Assembly (NCBI GenBank): GCA_029260295.1
Contig: JAJDDN010000002.1
Location: 310,001 to 374,000, forward strand
Length of the DNA: 64,000 bases
Source: Phycisphaerales bacterium
GTDB taxonomy: Bacteria; Planctomycetota; Phycisphaerae; Phycisphaerales; UBA1924
Direction of reading: 5' to 3'
A program made the position numbers and the translations under genes. This document shows positions 25,797 to 34,394 of this stretch, piece by piece. Numbering within the stretch: the first letter of the stretch is position 1; every line of letters begins with the position of its first letter. The notes beneath the pieces are model-generated. The model had not been told where the DNA came from. It made no database searches and saw only the letters and a list, made by a program, of their open reading frames with translations.

Positions 25797-26137
25797 TGGA
25801 TCGTCTCTTTTCTCTGTCGTCCCTATCTATATATAGGGCCGAATAATTGCGGGCTTACACAGCCCGATCGTAGGGCATCAACTGTAGAAACCTGACCCCT
25901 AAAGAGCAATGAAATGGGCTAGAAACAGGGCTTGATGATGCCATTCCATGTCTCAAGGCACTGATTCTGGAATAACCATTGGCAGCGATTTGTTTTTCGA
26001 CAGGATTATGCAGGGAATATCATGCTGGGATCGTCGATTCCCGATAGATATACAGGATTACGCCCCGTAAATGGGGTATTTGGAAGGTCCGCCGGACCTT
26101 CAAGAACGCACTCTTGACACATGTCAGGGAACGACTT
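25797..26137. other. Divergent intergenic region between the phosphoesterase gene and clpP
   Basis: About 340 bp without a gene. It contains the palindrome CCCTAT-CTATAT-ATAGGG (25821-25838), a -10-like TATACA near 26049, the small hairpin CCCC-GTAAAT-GGGG (26063-26076) and the perfect hairpin at 26083-26101 just before clpP. No protein-like reading frame is visible. Confidence 0.5.
26083..26101 (+). promoter_or_regulatory. Perfect hairpin in the clpP leader
   Basis: GAAGGTCC-GCC-GGACCTTC, an 8-bp stem with a 3-nt loop, ends 36 bp before the clpP ATG. No T-run follows, so it is not a terminator. It could be an operator or an RNA structure. Confidence 0.45.
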
Positions 26138-26740
26138 ATGGCCTCAGCTTCAGTAAGTTATCAACGGACCCGCGAGATGGGAATTGACGAGCTTCTGCTC
26201 GAAAACCGGATCGTGTTCCTCGTCGGTGAGATCAACCATGCCTCGGCATCGCGCGTGATGATGCAGATGTTGTATCTGGAAAATCAACGCCGGAACCAGG
26301 AAATCAACTTCTACATCAACTCACCGGGCGGCGTTGTCGACGACACCCTCGCCCTGTACGACACGATGCGGTTCCTCACCTCTCCGATCGCGACCTACTG
26401 CATCGGCCGGGCGTATTCGGGCGGATCGGTCTTATTGACCGCGGGGACCAAGGGTCGCCGGTTTATCCTGCCTCACGCCAAGGTCATGATCCACCAGCCA
26501 TATGGCGGGATCACGGGCCAGGCAGAAGACATCCGATTGCAGGCTGAGCAGATTATTAAATCAAAGCAAACGATGATCGACATCCTTGCCGAGAACACCG
26601 GTCAGACGGCAGAACGGGTCCGCGAGGACTCGGAGCGCGACCGATACTTTGATGCCCAGGAAGCCAAGGCCTACGGCTTGGTTGACGAAGTCCTCGTCGA
26701 ACCACCCAAAGACCCCAGCACCGCACCGGCATCAAGCTAA
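26138..26740 (+). CDS. clpP1: ATP-dependent Clp protease proteolytic subunit, copy 1
   Basis: Serine peptidase of the ClpAP/ClpXP barrel. I start at the ATG 26138 (AGGGA upstream) rather than the TTG at 26114, giving 200 residues. The catalytic Ser is in GRAYSGGSVLL, His in MIHQPYGG and Asp in SERDRYFDAQEAKAYGLVD. The Ser neighbourhood (AYSGG) differs from the usual AASMG. FYINSPGG is conserved. It is followed 49 bp later by a second clpP, suggesting a hetero-oligomeric protease as known for paired ClpP proteins in other bacteria. Confidence 0.93.
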   Translation: MASASVSYQRTREMGIDELLLENRIVFLVGEINHASASRVMMQMLYLENQRRNQEINFYINSPGGVVDDTLALYDTMRFLTSPIATYCIGRAYSGGSVLLTAGTKGRRFILPHAKVMIHQPYGGITGQAEDIRLQAEQIIKSKQTMIDILAENTGQTAERVREDSERDRYFDAQEAKAYGLVDEVLVEPPKDPSTAPASS

Positions 26741-26789
26741 CTGAATTAATTGTACACACAGACCCATACACCCCAATAGGTGAACCCAT

Positions 26790-27407
26790 ATGTCTAACCC
26801 AAGTGCCCATCTGGTCCCCATCGTCATCGAGCAATCCGGTCGAGGCGAACGATCGTACGACATCTTCTCGCGGCTCCTCAAGGACCGCATCATCTTTGTC
26901 ACCGGCGGGGTGGGCGACGACATGGCCAACCTCATCGTTGCCCAGTTGCTGTTCCTAGCCAACGAAGACCCCAGCGCGGACATCTACATGTATGTCAACT
27001 CCCCAGGCGGGTCGGTCACGGCCGGGCTCGGGATTGTCGACACCATGAACTACATCAAACCCGATGTGAATACTTTCATCATCGGGCAGGCCGCATCGAT
27101 GGGCTCGGTGATCGCGTCATCGGGAACCAAAGGCAAGCGGTTCGCGCTGACCAATGCACGAAACTTGATGCATCAGCCTCTGATCTCAGGTGTCATGGAA
27201 GGGCAGGCGACCGATCTAGAGATCGAAGCCAAAGAAATGCTCCGCTTGCGTGATCGGCTTTACCAGATTTACGCCAACGCGACCGGCCAGACACAAGAAA
27301 AAGTCCACAAGGACTGCGACCGCAACCTCTGGCTCGATGATCAGGAAATGATCGAATACGGGCTGATTGACGAGGTTCTCGAAGCGATGCCTGTCAACGC
27401 CGGCTGA
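26790..27407 (+). CDS. clpP2: ATP-dependent Clp protease proteolytic subunit, copy 2
   Basis: Canonical ClpP of 205 residues: [18 protein letters not shown], catalytic Ser in [14 protein letters not shown], His in LMHQPL and Asp in [20 protein letters not shown]. It starts with [21 protein letters not shown], the typical N-terminal region. Copies 1 and 2 are only moderately alike, so this is not a recent duplication. It is cotranscribed with copy 1 and ends at a clear terminator. No clpX follows in the window. Confidence 0.95.
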   Translation: MSNPSAHLVPIVIEQSGRGERSYDIFSRLLKDRIIFVTGGVGDDMANLIVAQLLFLANEDPSADIYMYVNSPGGSVTAGLGIVDTMNYIKPDVNTFIIGQAASMGSVIASSGTKGKRFALTNARNLMHQPLISGVMEGQATDLEIEAKEMLRLRDRLYQIYANATGQTQEKVHKDCDRNLWLDDQEMIEYGLIDEVLEAMPVNAG

Positions 27408-27437
27408 GCATAACCAACATCTTAAACACTCCTAAAG

Positions 27438-27458
27438 CCCGGTTTCGACCGGGTTTTT
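27438..27458 (+). terminator. Rho-independent terminator after clpP2
   Basis: CCCGGT-TTCG-ACCGGG, a 6-bp stem with a stable UUCG tetraloop, followed by five T, 30 bp after the stop codon. Confidence 0.88.
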
Positions 27459-27561
27459 CGTGATCACCCGCACCCGCAAGACTTTTGGTACACTGGTGGT
27501 AATCGCCCTCTCACGCACAACCGGATTTCTGAGGGTGGAATCCGCATGAAAGGAATACACC

Positions 27562-28146
27562 ATGGTTGGCTTAGCAGAACTCTGGCTCCCGATTCTCGTT
27601 TCAGGCATCGCGGTTTTCGCGGCCAGCTCGATCATCTGGATGGTCCTGCCTCATCACAAAGCGGACATCAAAACACTCCCCGACGAGGCGGCGTTTGACA
27701 GCGCGATGAACTCACTCAACATTGAACCCGGGCTGTACATGTACCCGGGCTGCCACGGGAAGGATGTCAAATCCGCCGAGTTCCAGACCCGCTGGAAATC
27801 CGGCCCCTGGGGCATGATCACGGTCATGGGATCGGCACCGAACTTCGGGTCCAACCTCATTAAGACATTCATCATGTACCTGATCATCTCAGCGATGGCA
27901 GGATACCTCGCGGGGATCGGGACGATGCCCGGCGCTGAATACATGGATGTGTTCCGTGCGGTTGGAACCGCGGCAATCCTCGGATACTGCATGGGCGGGA
28001 TCGCCAACGATTTTTTCATGGGCAAGCCCACACGGTTCATCATGACATCGTTTTTCGATGGCGTCGTCTTCGCACTCATCACCGCGGGTGTATTTGCCTC
28101 GATGTGGCCAGAGGGCGCAGCCGCGGCTCTCCCCGGGATGCCATAA
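27562..28146 (+). CDS. Hypothetical membrane protein
   Basis: Not assigned to a named family. The 194 residues begin with a membrane helix (LPILVSGIAVFAASSIIWMVL) followed by PHHKADIKTLPDEAAF, a loop with MYPGCHGKD and WKSGPWGMITVMGSAPNFG, and three further helices. The protein looks like a conserved bacterial membrane protein with helices in the C-terminal half rich in Gly and Met. The ATG is preceded by GAAAGGAAT. It is convergent with the dehydrogenase gene with only 7 bp between stop codons. Confidence 0.7.
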   Translation: MVGLAELWLPILVSGIAVFAASSIIWMVLPHHKADIKTLPDEAAFDSAMNSLNIEPGLYMYPGCHGKDVKSAEFQTRWKSGPWGMITVMGSAPNFGSNLIKTFIMYLIISAMAGYLAGIGTMPGAEYMDVFRAVGTAAILGYCMGGIANDFFMGKPTRFIMTSFFDGVVFALITAGVFASMWPEGAAAALPGMP

Positions 28147-28153
28147 ACAGGCA

Positions 28154-29182
28154 TTAGCCCATCTGAATAAGCACGCCGATGTGTTCAGGTTCGATCGCTG
28201 CGCGCAGGCCGGTCATGACATCGTTGAACTTGACGCGTTTGGTGATGAGTCCTGAGAGGTCGATGCGTCCTGATTGCAGGGCCGCTAGGCCGTCGTTGAT
28301 TTGGCCGCATCGCGAGCCATAGATTTTGAGTTCGCGTTCGATGATGAGAGCCATGTCGTCGGGCGTTGGCGTTTGGTCTTCAACGACGGCGATGGGATGG
28401 CTCTGAAGTATGACCGAGCCGCGTGGGCGGGCCATCGCTAGGGCTGTTGAAAGAGATCCTGGCTCGGTCATGGTGTCGATCACGATGTCTTGATCCGCAC
28501 GACGCCCGACCTCTTCGAGATGCCGATGCTTGATCCCCCATTTGGCACAGAGCTCGAGACGGTCCCCGCGCCCGGTGAGCATTCGAACCGATGCGTTGAG
28601 CGAGCCCATGATCTGAGCGCAAAGCAGCGCGGTCAGATCTCCGCCCAGCACGGTGACGAAGGCTTTGCCCTCGATGTGCTGGACCCGCGAAACATGGATC
28701 GCTGCGGCGAGTTGTAATGCGAAGACCGCCCGCTCGTCTTCAATCTCATCAGGGATCGCCATGAGGTTCCGTTCAGGGATGACGAACCGATCGCTCAGGC
28801 ACCCATCAAAGCTGCGGAGCCCGAGGATGCGTCGGTCGGGATCATGATGCCCGATGCCTCGCTTGGCAAATGTTGAGTCCGGGTCGGTGATGTTGACATC
28901 ACCAACAACGCGTTGACCCACGAGCGACTCGTCATTGGCGGATTCGACCACACCGACAAACTGATGCCCCAACACGCCGTGATGCTCCGGGTTTCTGCAA
29001 GCGTGGATATCGGCCTGCGAGATGAGGACGAGGGTAGGGCGCACCAACGCCTGACCGTCCTTGGGTGTTGGGTCTGGGTAATCGGTCATCATGACCGGCT
29101 GAGCATTCTGAATGCTGAGGGCACGCACAAGATTATGATCGGTTGTTTGGCAGCGGATTGCCAGCGCGGCCCGGGAAGCCAT
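28154..29182 (-). CDS. Medium-chain dehydrogenase/reductase family protein with altered zinc sites
   Basis: MDR-type oxidoreductase of 342 residues. The catalytic domain has VLGHQFVGVVESA where zinc enzymes have GHE, and LISQADIHA where they have the Cys-containing CGTD. The Rossmann part has VTVLGGDLTALLCAQIMG. The structural-zinc lobe, normally four Cys, reads GIGHHDPDRRILGLRSFDG with no Cys cluster. It therefore appears to have lost the structural zinc and at least one catalytic ligand; substrate unknown. The N-terminus is uncertain: the first ~18 residues may not be translated. Confidence 0.75.
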   Translation of the reverse strand: MASRAALAIRCQTTDHNLVRALSIQNAQPVMMTDYPDPTPKDGQALVRPTLVLISQADIHACRNPEHHGVLGHQFVGVVESANDESLVGQRVVGDVNITDPDSTFAKRGIGHHDPDRRILGLRSFDGCLSDRFVIPERNLMAIPDEIEDERAVFALQLAAAIHVSRVQHIEGKAFVTVLGGDLTALLCAQIMGSLNASVRMLTGRGDRLELCAKWGIKHRHLEEVGRRADQDIVIDTMTEPGSLSTALAMARPRGSVILQSHPIAVVEDQTPTPDDMALIIERELKIYGSRCGQINDGLAALQSGRIDLSGLITKRVKFNDVMTGLRAAIEPEHIGVLIQMG

Positions 29183-29253
29183 TGATTCTCGGACCTAGTG
29201 GCACCGTTTGTGCCAGTTGGATCAATCTTCAGATGGCAAAGTCGCCGGCTGGA

Positions 29254-30093
29254 TCAATCATCGGTCGGATTGAGCCCGACCGGCGTTGAGGTGGTCTCAT
29301 TGGGGGGCGAACCCATAAACGGCAGGTACTCGACAATCCGTTTCTTGCGGTTGAAGACCGGGTAGGTGTAAATCTGACCGGCTGCGAAAAGATCGTCGGT
29401 GGACTTGTACCAGTTCTGCCATGCACCCAGGTCGATACCAAAGTCTTGCCCGGTCATGATCTTGAGCGAATGCTGAACCCGATTGTTGACCACCAGGCGG
29501 GTATCCCGCAATGCTGAGATTAATGATTGGACGACATACGGCTCGCGGTATTGACCCAGCGCGTCGGCCGCACCAGCGCGGACATCGGCGTTGGTTTCGT
29601 TGTCTTCGCTGATGACTCTGATCAATGGCGGGATGGCTTCGCTTGTGTGGACTCGTTGAAGTGCCCGAGCAGCAGCGATGCGGACCTTACGGTCCTCGTC
29701 GTTGAGTGCCTCAATCAAGTAGGAAGCGTGCGCCGGGTCGCCGTGGCGTCCCAGTGCGCGGATGCAGGTCGCGCGAACACCCGGGTCTTCGTCATCGGTC
29801 CCGTCGATGTAGAGCTCGAGATAGATCGGATCGCCACCGAATGGGGCAGCGGCGAGCATCGTCGTGCCCCGGTACCGGTTCTCGGCGTTGTATTCGTCAG
29901 TCGCCAAGATCGCGGCGGTCGTTGGCGAGGTCTGGGGCGCCATGATATCCCGCAGGCTTTTGGCCCCGCGTGGAGCGTTGCCCATCGTGCCACAGCCGGT
30001 TGAAGCTGCGACAAATATCGCGACAAGAATCGCCGATCCAAGAATGGACAAGCTGGAAGATCGGGCGGGTGTGATTGGGGCGGTCTGAGTCAT
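29254..30093 (-). CDS. HEAT-repeat lipoprotein
   Basis: Exported lipoprotein of 279 residues. The signal sequence (SSLSILGSAILVAIFVAAS) ends in lipobox STGC. The mature part has HEAT/PBS-lyase-type helical repeats: DPGVRATCIRALGRHGDPAHASYLIEAL, DRKVRIAAARALQRVHTSEAIPPLI and NADVRAGAADALGQYREPYVVQSLI. These repeats usually serve protein binding. The C-terminus has WYKSTDDLFAAGQIYTYPVFNRKKRIVEYLPFMGSP. A similar planctomycete-type protein class is plausible, but function is unknown. Confidence 0.8.
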   Translation of the reverse strand: MTQTAPITPARSSSLSILGSAILVAIFVAASTGCGTMGNAPRGAKSLRDIMAPQTSPTTAAILATDEYNAENRYRGTTMLAAAPFGGDPIYLELYIDGTDDEDPGVRATCIRALGRHGDPAHASYLIEALNDEDRKVRIAAARALQRVHTSEAIPPLIRVISEDNETNADVRAGAADALGQYREPYVVQSLISALRDTRLVVNNRVQHSLKIMTGQDFGIDLGAWQNWYKSTDDLFAAGQIYTYPVFNRKKRIVEYLPFMGSPPNETTSTPVGLNPTDD

Positions 30094-30135
30094 TATTGAA
30101 GTATATCGCGCTTCATCGGTTCAAGGCCGCGGGTA

Positions 30136-30948
30136 TCACAGGAGATCTGCGCTTGCTGAACGGAGCCCGATTGGGGGTCCCAAGACCTCCTTGGCAATGA
30201 TTGCCCGGCGGAGATCATTTTTAAGCATCGCACGGATGCCTGAGGACGCTGATTCAGCCTTCACATGTTGTGTTGACCCCAAAGCAATCGGGGAGTTACT
30301 CGGCCTTTTTGAGACCCTGCGAGACTCGTCTGACACCCGCCTTTGAGACCGCTGAGACACGGCCTTTGGACGCGACTTGCGACTCGTAGCGGTCTGCTGT
30401 TGAGGAGGTGTCTGAGATGAAGATCTCGATTGTGGAGCCTTCGGCTGAGCGTAGGGCTGGGGGGCCGGCCGTTTGTAGGCTTGCGCTGCCGGGGCGGGTG
30501 TGCGAGCCGGAGGGGCCGGGGTGCGTGCTTGCTGTATATTGATAGGCCTCGGCTGAGATGACCGGGCCTGAGGCTGCTGTGATCTGGCCTGGCTGGACTG
30601 AGTAGGTTGAGGCTGAACGCCGCCACTCCGCTGCTGGCGGAGCTTTTTGAGTTGCTCGATGCGCTGGGTCCGAAGCTGTTCGATACGGTCCTTGCGTGTC
30701 TGCTGTTTTTGGTCCCAGTTTGCTTTCTTGGATTGAATACCCGGCTGGGCATCAATCGCTGCACTAGACGACTGTGACCCTGTGCGGAGCGAATCTTGCT
30801 TGGCCTGACGCATTTCCTGATGGGCACGCTTCTTGGTTTGTTGTTCTTGAGCAGATTTAAACATCCTGCCGAGTGTCGAGAAGGCGCCAATTAGAATCAC
30901 AATCCCAAATGGGCTGGTTAGGAAACTGACTATGGACTGAAGATTCAT
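30136..30948 (-). CDS. Hypothetical membrane-anchored, disordered Gln/Pro/Arg-rich protein
   Basis: Not recognised. The 270 residues start with a hydrophobic anchor (IVSFLTSPFGIVILIGAFSTLGRMF), a charged helix (EQQTKKRAHQEMRQAKQ) and then about 150 residues of low complexity rich in Gln, Ser, Pro, Ala and Arg (TPAPPARTPAPAAQ, QTPPQQQTA). The last 35 residues are ordered-looking, GIRAMLKNDLRRAIIAKEVLGPPIGLR. This short C-terminal motif recalls one I associate with planctomycete proteins of unknown function. It is just upstream, in order, of the HEAT lipoprotein on the same strand. Confidence 0.6.
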   Translation of the reverse strand: MNLQSIVSFLTSPFGIVILIGAFSTLGRMFKSAQEQQTKKRAHQEMRQAKQDSLRTGSQSSSAAIDAQPGIQSKKANWDQKQQTRKDRIEQLRTQRIEQLKKLRQQRSGGVQPQPTQSSQARSQQPQARSSQPRPINIQQARTPAPPARTPAPAAQAYKRPAPQPYAQPKAPQSRSSSQTPPQQQTATSRKSRPKAVSQRSQRRVSDESRRVSKRPSNSPIALGSTQHVKAESASSGIRAMLKNDLRRAIIAKEVLGPPIGLRSASADLL

Positions 30949-30964
30949 GGTTGATCAAAGTATA

Positions 30965-31738
30965 TCAGGTTGTGGACCGGATGGTTTGAGGAATGATCAC
31001 GGGAAGCCCCTGAATCTCACCGGTCACAAACGGCGTATCAAAGACCTCACCGAGGACTCTAGGGGTCAGGACATCCCCCACGGCTCCTTGGGCGTGGACA
31101 GCCCCCTGACGATCCAGAACAATCGCCCGATCGGCAAACTGGGTGCTCAGCGAGAGATCGTGGGCGACCAATGCGACCCCGACCCCGCCAGATGCCAGTT
31201 CTTGGAAGCCGTGCATGGCTTGGAGCTGGTGCTTGGGGTCCATCGCAGAGGTTGGTTCATCGGCGAGCAAATAGGCGTTGTCATGGCCATCGAGTTGGGC
31301 CCAGCCTCGGGCGAGCGAAACGCGTTGCTGTTGGCCAACTGAGAGGGTGCCCATGGGTTTGGACGCGAGTTCGGTGAGCCCAAATCGTTCGATTGCCCGC
31401 TCGACGGCGGCGGGGTCCTTGGGCAACGCCAATCGCCCGAATGAAACCACTAGACGAACATCGAAATCGAATGCGAGCGATGATCGCTGGGCGATATAGA
31501 CAAGCCGAGATGCACGCTGAGATCCATTAAGGATCGCCAGGTTTTTTTGGTCGATCTGGACCTGTCCATCATCTGGACTGACCAACCCCGCCAAGAGGCG
31601 AATGAGGGTGGATTTGCCGGCTCCGTTCGGTCCCACGATCGCGGTGATGGTGCCGGGCTCGATGGAGCAACTCACCGCATCCAAGACCTTGGGTCCTTTG
31701 GGGTAGGCAAACGACAGATTGGTCCCGATCAGAGGCAT
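30965..31738 (-). CDS. ABC transporter ATP-binding protein (HmuV/FecE-like), orphan
   Basis: ATPase of the siderophore/haem/cobalamin importer type, 257 residues. Walker A GPNGAGKST, Q-loop region YIAQRSSLAFDFDV, variant signature LSVGQQQRVSLARG, Walker B YLLADEPTSAMDPKHQ and switch VAHDLSL. The DEPTSAMDPKHQ form fits the HmuV/BtuD group. No permease or binding protein is next to it, so partners are elsewhere. It ends 17 bp before the disordered-protein gene start and is divergent from rnr. Confidence 0.85.
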   Translation of the reverse strand: MPLIGTNLSFAYPKGPKVLDAVSCSIEPGTITAIVGPNGAGKSTLIRLLAGLVSPDDGQVQIDQKNLAILNGSQRASRLVYIAQRSSLAFDFDVRLVVSFGRLALPKDPAAVERAIERFGLTELASKPMGTLSVGQQQRVSLARGWAQLDGHDNAYLLADEPTSAMDPKHQLQAMHGFQELASGGVGVALVAHDLSLSTQFADRAIVLDRQGAVHAQGAVGDVLTPRVLGEVFDTPFVTGEIQGLPVIIPQTIRSTT

Positions 31739-31817
31739 ATGAACATGATATGAACAAGATGGGGCCTTGGTTGCCGATTATGCCCGCATATGCCAGCAAC
31801 GGTCGATACAGTGGCCC

Positions 31818-34382
31818 ATGGCAGAACAATATCGCGCCCGTTTGGTCGCCCACATCTCGCATTCGTCCTATGAACCCGCCCAGATTCCCATTGTCGCCCG
31901 CGATCTCAACATCGAGGATGTCAAAGAGTTTGGGGTTGCGGTCCGCGAGCTCGCAGCAGAGGAAATCGTGGCTCTCGACGACGCAGGCAAGATCACACTC
32001 CCCTTCCGCGAGGACGAGGGCGAGTCGATCGGTGAGTTCCGGTCTACCAAGAGTGGCTTCGGGTTCTTCTCGCCTTCAAAGACCACGCACGGCGGCGATG
32101 TATTCATCCCCCCCCATCTGACCATGGGCGCACTGGACCGTGATACCGTCCGGATCTACTACCAACGCGACCAACGACGCGAACGAAAGCTCGGCACCTT
32201 TGAACGCCAGTACTCCGGCGAAATCATCGACATCGTCGCCCGCAAACGGGCTGCGTTCTCAGGCGAGATCGACAAGCGTGACGGCCGCTGGCTTGTCTAC
32301 CCCGACGGACGCGAACTCACCGACCCGATCATCATCCGTGACGCGGAATCTAAAAATGTCAAACCCGGCGACAAGGTCGTCGTGGAAATCATCGATTATC
32401 CCGAAGGCGACTATCTTGCAGAGGGCGTGATCACCAAGGTGCTTGGTGAAGCCGGCGATCCGGATGTTGAAACCCAAGCCGTCATCGCGGCCTACGGGCT
32501 CCCGAGCAACGACTTCCCCGAATCCTGCGTCCAGCAGGCACGCGAAGCGACCCAACGCTTCGACGAAGAAATGTCGCTCTACGAATCCGATGGCATCGAA
32601 GCTCTTGATATGCGCCGCGACCTGACCGGGGATCTGATCTGCACGATCGACCCGCCGGACGCGAAGGATTATGACGATGCGATCTCGCTCAAACGGTTCG
32701 ACAACGGCGACTGGGAACTCGGGATTCATATCGCGGATGTGGCGCATTACATCGCGCCGGGAACCGAGCTCGACGAGGAAGCCAAGGAACGCGGGAACTC
32801 GGTGTACCTGCCCCGCTTGGTGATCCCGATGCTCCCCGAGGTACTCTCCAACGGCATCTGTTCGCTGCAAGAAGGCGTGCTCCGCTACGCCAAGACCGCG
32901 ATTATCCGCTACGACAAGATGGGCTATGTCAAATCCCGAGGCGTGTGCCAGTCGCTCATCAAATCCCGCAAGCGGATGACCTATCTTGAGGCCCAGGCAC
33001 TCATTGACGGTGATCTGGAAGAAGCTCGCAAGCATGCCAAGACGGATTCGCCGCACACACAAGAAATTATCGATGTGTGCAAGGACATGGATTCGCTCGC
33101 AAGATTGATCCGTGCCCGCCGCAACAAAGCCGGGATGATCCATCTGGATCTTCCCGATGTCGAGCTGATCTTTGACGACACCGGCAAGGTCATCGACGCC
33201 CAGAAAGAAGACGACGCCTTCACCCACACGATTATCGAGATGTTCATGGTCGAGGCCAACGAATCGCTCGCGACCTTGTTCGGCGATATGCGGGTCCCTG
33301 TGCTGCGAAGAACGCACCCGGAACCAACCCCAGGTGATGTTGAACAACTCAAAAAGACCGCGATGGTCGCTGGGTTCCGCATCCCCAAGAATCCATCACG
33401 CGAGGAACTCCAGACGCTGCTCAATGCAACAGCCGGGACTGGTGCTGCAAGAGCGGTGCACACAGCCGTGCTCCGCACAATGACCAAAGCGGTCTACTCA
33501 CCGGCTCTCATCGGGCACTACGCCCTTGCGTCACACGCGTACTCGCACTTCACCTCGCCGATCCGCCGCTACCCCGACCTGACGCTCCACCGGGCATTGT
33601 TTGCGTACCTCAAAAAGACCAAGAACGGCGAGAACTTCCCGCGCGACGACGCCGCCAAGGTCGCGCTGGGAAAGATACTCTGCGAGAATGATCTGTGCCC
33701 AGACATGCAGGCACTCACAGAGATCGGCAACAACTGCTCCAACACCGAGGTTAACGCGGCCCAAGCAGAACGCGAGCTCCGAGCGTTCTTGGTACTCCAG
33801 CTCATGGCCGACCATATCGGCGAGGAGTTCGAGGGCTTTGTCACCGGCGTGACACCCAAGGGTGTGTATGTCCAGATCGAAAAATACCTCGCCGATGGGA
33901 TGATCGCCAAGCACGATCTGCCGGGCGATACCACCCGCGACAAGCGGCCGCCGTCCTTTAAGATCGACGACCGCACCGGCGCTCTGGTTGATATTCACTC
34001 CGGGCGGAGTTATTCGATCGGCGACCGGGTCAGCGTGACGATCGCTCAGGTTGATCTTGCGATGCGTCGTATGGACCTGCTGATTGCCAATCCAGATAGC
34101 CGTGCCGCGGGCAAGGCCAAGAAGGGGATCGCAGGAGGCCTCAAGTTTGGCAGCGACGACGCTGGTGGGCTAGGCGAGACCGATGGCGAGGCCGCCGGGT
34201 TCAAGAAGACCCCGGGCAGTCAACGCCGGAGCCAGAAATCCAAATCGCGTGACAAGGGCAAGACCGATTACCGTCGTGATGCGGCGGGCAAAGCCGGGCC
34301 CGGCGAGAAGAAAAAGAAGAACAAACCCAAGGGCGGCGGCAAAAGCAAGGGCAAAAGCAACGGCAAGCCCAAGCAGTCCTGA
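31818..34382 (+). CDS. rnr: Ribonuclease R
   Basis: Processive 3'-5' exoribonuclease (RNB family) degrading structured RNA. Start at ATG 31818 (MAEQYRARLV) gives 854 residues; the upstream extension is not family-like. Cold-shock-type domains (STKSGFGFFSP) precede the RNB domain with catalytic acidic motif IDPPDAKDYDDAISL. RKRMTYLEAQALIDG and SHFTSPIRRYPDLTLHRAL are conserved, followed by an S1 domain (GVYVQIEKYLADGMI). The C-terminal ~70 residues are very Lys/Gly/Ser-rich, as in other RNase R proteins. It converges with thiL, with 12 bp between stops. Confidence 0.95.
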   Translation: MAEQYRARLVAHISHSSYEPAQIPIVARDLNIEDVKEFGVAVRELAAEEIVALDDAGKITLPFREDEGESIGEFRSTKSGFGFFSPSKTTHGGDVFIPPHLTMGALDRDTVRIYYQRDQRRERKLGTFERQYSGEIIDIVARKRAAFSGEIDKRDGRWLVYPDGRELTDPIIIRDAESKNVKPGDKVVVEIIDYPEGDYLAEGVITKVLGEAGDPDVETQAVIAAYGLPSNDFPESCVQQAREATQRFDEEMSLYESDGIEALDMRRDLTGDLICTIDPPDAKDYDDAISLKRFDNGDWELGIHIADVAHYIAPGTELDEEAKERGNSVYLPRLVIPMLPEVLSNGICSLQEGVLRYAKTAIIRYDKMGYVKSRGVCQSLIKSRKRMTYLEAQALIDGDLEEARKHAKTDSPHTQEIIDVCKDMDSLARLIRARRNKAGMIHLDLPDVELIFDDTGKVIDAQKEDDAFTHTIIEMFMVEANESLATLFGDMRVPVLRRTHPEPTPGDVEQLKKTAMVAGFRIPKNPSREELQTLLNATAGTGAARAVHTAVLRTMTKAVYSPALIGHYALASHAYSHFTSPIRRYPDLTLHRALFAYLKKTKNGENFPRDDAAKVALGKILCENDLCPDMQALTEIGNNCSNTEVNAAQAERELRAFLVLQLMADHIGEEFEGFVTGVTPKGVYVQIEKYLADGMIAKHDLPGDTTRDKRPPSFKIDDRTGALVDIHSGRSYSIGDRVSVTIAQVDLAMRRMDLLIANPDSRAAGKAKKGIAGGLKFGSDDAGGLGETDGEAAGFKKTPGSQRRSQKSKSRDKGKTDYRRDAAGKAGPGEKKKKNKPKGGGKSKGKSNGKPKQS

Positions 34383-34394
34383 TCAACTCTTGAT

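Noticed and set aside
25821-25838. Palindrome CCCTAT-CTATAT-ATAGGG as a possible dif site
   Set aside because: The 6-bp centre fits the dif layout, but neither arm resembles XerC or XerD binding sequence (no TTATGTTAAAT-like half); more likely part of the phosphoesterase promoter.
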